From contig JAUXBS010000052.1 in the NCBI GenBank assembly GCA_030619245.1, positions 1 through 7,664 of the forward strand: DNA of 7,664 bases. The letters run 5' to 3'. Below are positions 5,779 to 7,664 of this stretch, in pieces. The notes under the pieces were generated by a model. That model saw only the letters and a program-made list of their open reading frames with translations, made no database searches and was not told the origin of the DNA. Position 1 is the first letter of the stretch. Each line of letters starts with the position of its first letter. The stretch comes from Clostridia bacterium (GTDB lineage Bacteria; UBA6262; WVXT01; JAUXBS01). The translations under genes were made by a program, and so were the position numbers.

Positions 5779-7664
5779 ATGGAAACGGGAAGATTGATAA
5801 AAAAGAAAAACATCATACATATTGTTTTAATTGTCGTTATAGGGGCAGTTATATGGTTTAACAGCCTGGGCGGCGGTTTCCATTACGATGATTTCCACGT
5901 GCTTGAAAAGGCCAGCCCCGCGTTCGGGATAAATAACATGCGTTTTGCCGGCTGGCTGACACTGTACGTCAACTCTCTTTTCGGTGAATCAAATGCCCTG
6001 TTTTATCATCTGACCAATTTGTTAATTCATATTTGTTCAAGCGTTTGCGTTTATTTTATAGTTCTGTTATTGATTAAAAAGGATAATGCGAATATCCCGT
6101 TTTATGCTGCAGTCCTTTTTCTGGTACACCCGCTTGCCACGGAACCGGTGAACTATATTTCCGCGCGTTTTACCCAGCTTGCCGCGCTATCCTGTTTTAT
6201 GACACTGTTGTTTTTTATAATGTATATTGAGGCCAGGAAGGTAGTTTATGTCGTACTTACAGTGATGTCCTTTATTATGGGGGTGTATTCAAAAGAAGTG
6301 GGGATACTCTATGTAACCGCGGGACTGTTCGCTTATTGTTTTTGTTTCCCGGACTGGAAGAAGTTTTTTATCGGCAGGATGAAGGCGTTCCTGTACGGCG
6401 CGGTGGTAATCCTGCTTTTTTTAATAATGATTACCTTTGCCGTTGACAGGTTGAAGAGCCCTTATTTCTGGCAGCACTTACTGGTCCAGAATAAGGTCTT
6501 CCTGTTAGGGTATGTTAAACTGATGTTAATCCCCTTCGGGTTGAATGTCGACCATTTCGTTACGCCCCCGGTTCATTTCTTTTTTGACTTCAGGATACTG
6601 GCAAGCATAATATTTAATATCACTGCAATTGCTTATGCGGTGCTGGTAAGGCAGAAGAAAAGGCTTGTATCATTTGCGATTATATGGATTTACCTCATGA
6701 GTTTCCCTTATTTCCTGCTTACAACTAAAGAATTGATGGTGGAGTACAGGGCTTATCCGATGCTCTTTGGCTTTGCTTTGCTGGCCGGTTATTTTATCGG
6801 GAATTATGTAAGCAGGAAGGAGGAGCAAAGAGTCGTTTTCCTGGTAATCGTGTTTTTCCTCGGAGTTATTTCTATATCCAGGAACAGGGTATGGAGTGAT
6901 GATATGCTGTTATGGCAGGACGCGGCAGGGAAGTCTCCTCAATCCGCAAGGGCCTTCTGTAACCTCGGGCTCGCCTATAAGAACAAGGGTTTTCATGACA
7001 GGGCATTAAGGGCGTTTGACAGGTCGCTGGAACTCAGGTTTCAGTACCCGTTTGCCGTTCTCATGAACAGGGGGGTTGTTTACTGTGAAAAGGGATTCTA
7101 TGCTCAGGCGGTAGATGATTTTACCCGGGCAATAAGACTCGTACCGAACCGTCCTCAACTGTACCTTAACAGGGGGAGGGCGTACTTGGAGAAGAAGTCT
7201 TATGAAGAGGCGGTTATGGACTTTACCAGGGTGCTGGAACTGCAGCCGGGTGACGCGGGAGCGTATTACTACAGGGGAAAAGCCTGCGAGGAAATGGGCC
7301 TGCATGAAGAATCTATGGATGATTTAAACAGGGCGATAGAACTTGACCCTGAAATGGCCAACGCCTGGTTTGTCAGGGGGAACATTTATCTTGAAAAGGG
7401 ATTCTATGCTCAGGCGATAAATGACTACAAAAGAACCGTAGAACTGAACCCGGGTAATTCAAACGCGTATAATAACCTGGGCAGCGCCTGCGCGGGGAAG
7501 GGATTATACACAGAGGCGGTTAAGTACTATAATTCTGCAATAAGAATATCACCCGGGTATATTTCCGCGTACAGGAACAGGGCGTTTGTTTATGAAAAGA
7601 GGGGAGAAGACAAACTTGCTTCGGGAGACAGGCTGAGAATTAAAGAATTGACTGATAAAGGAAA
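5779..7664 (+). CDS. Polytopic GT-C-like membrane protein with C-terminal TPR repeats (TMTC-like), 3'-truncated by the window edge
   Basis: The frame from ATG 5779 stays open to the right edge (628 full codons). Residues 12-360 hold about 11 hydrophobic helices. After the first helix comes GGGFHYDDFHVL, whose Asp-Asp (37-38) sits where GT-C glycosyltransferases place their catalytic acidic pair. Further family marks are FYHLTNLLIH (75-84), HPLATEPVNYISAR (117-130), SKE (171-173), EYRAYP and RNRVWSDDMLLWQDA (368-382), the typical bridge into the TPRs. From about 390 there are six good TPRs of 34 residues and a seventh, weaker one, with repeated AxxDFxRAIxLxP patterns. Bacterial proteins of this shape resemble eukaryotic TMTC O-mannosyltransferases but mostly lack a proven activity. 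Glycosyl transfer to exported proteins is an inference. The final residues look like a normal TPR end, so the stop is probably close. An insertion element separates it from the operon upstream. Confidence 0.82.
   Translation, partial: METGRLIKKKNIIHIVLIVVIGAVIWFNSLGGGFHYDDFHVLEKASPAFGINNMRFAGWLTLYVNSLFGESNALFYHLTNLLIHICSSVCVYFIVLLLIKKDNANIPFYAAVLFLVHPLATEPVNYISARFTQLAALSCFMTLLFFIMYIEARKVVYVVLTVMSFIMGVYSKEVGILYVTAGLFAYCFCFPDWKKFFIGRMKAFLYGAVVILLFLIMITFAVDRLKSPYFWQHLLVQNKVFLLGYVKLMLIPFGLNVDHFVTPPVHFFFDFRILASIIFNITAIAYAVLVRQKKRLVSFAIIWIYLMSFPYFLLTTKELMVEYRAYPMLFGFALLAGYFIGNYVSRKEEQRVVFLVIVFFLGVISISRNRVWSDDMLLWQDAAGKSPQSARAFCNLGLAYKNKGFHDRALRAFDRSLELRFQYPFAVLMNRGVVYCEKGFYAQAVDDFTRAIRLVPNRPQLYLNRGRAYLEKKSYEEAVMDFTRVLELQPGDAGAYYYRGKACEEMGLHEESMDDLNRAIELDPEMANAWFVRGNIYLEKGFYAQAINDYKRTVELNPGNSNAYNNLGSACAGKGLYTEAVKYYNSAIRISPGYISAYRNRAFVYEKRGEDKLASGDRLRIKELTDKG
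7086..7110 (+). repeat. 25-bp TPR repeat unit identical to 7392-7416
   Basis: TGAAAAGGGATTCTATGCTC and the 5 bases after it are identical in the second copy 306 bp away. It encodes EKGFYAQA within the TPR array, and 306 bp is exactly three 34-residue TPR units. Confidence 0.85.
7392..7416 (+). repeat. 25-bp TPR repeat unit identical to 7086-7110
   Basis: This is the second exact copy, in frame, again encoding EKGFYAQA three TPR units downstream of the first. Confidence 0.85.

Noticed and set aside
7006..7305. 99-residue minus-strand open frame
   Set aside because: It is a shadow of the TPR array of the membrane protein, which continues in frame to the window edge.

Overview
The window holds six protein-coding genes, all on the + strand and tightly packed, with one small palindromic mobile-type element. 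The coding style (AT-rich spacers, arginine written mostly as AGG, many TPR proteins, PorV/PorQ-type outer-membrane barrels and a gliding-motility-type C-terminal domain) suggests a Gram-negative, probably uncultured lineage of the Omnitrophota / Elusimicrobiota / candidate-phylum kind. That placement is an inference from gene content, not a proven taxonomy.

Positions 1-5623 form one apparent operon (gaps of 13-47 bp) built by repeated use of three modules. Module A is a PorV/PorQ-like outer-membrane beta-barrel, module B a secreted TPR protein, and module C a small secreted protein that is little more than a gliding-motility/FlgD-like sorting domain. The order is A (5'-truncated by the window edge), B, A', C, then a fused A''-B'' protein of about 696 residues. 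A and A' are close paralogs that share a nearly identical 76-bp block. The stand-alone B protein and the C-terminal half of the fusion are homologous along most of their length, including an unusual post-TPR domain ending in GVDISK. The fusion suggests that the separately encoded A and B proteins work together, with the barrel in the outer membrane and the TPR part in the periplasm. The adjacent C-type protein resembles the cargo-targeting domains that PorV-type proteins handle in type IX secretion. No core type IX translocon, motor or sortase gene lies in the window, so a secretion role is a hypothesis.

Positions 5624-5778 are the only long gap. Most of it is a 126-bp element with imperfect 28-nt terminal inverted repeats beginning TGGGGTCAGGTCTC, a non-autonomous MITE/REPIN-like insertion sitting 2 bp after the stop codon of the fusion gene.

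Positions 5779-7664 encode the first 628 residues of a polytopic membrane protein with a GT-C-like N-terminal part and about seven C-terminal TPRs, of the bacterial TMTC-like type. It runs off the right edge. It may be transcribed separately, possibly from a promoter-like sequence inside the element.
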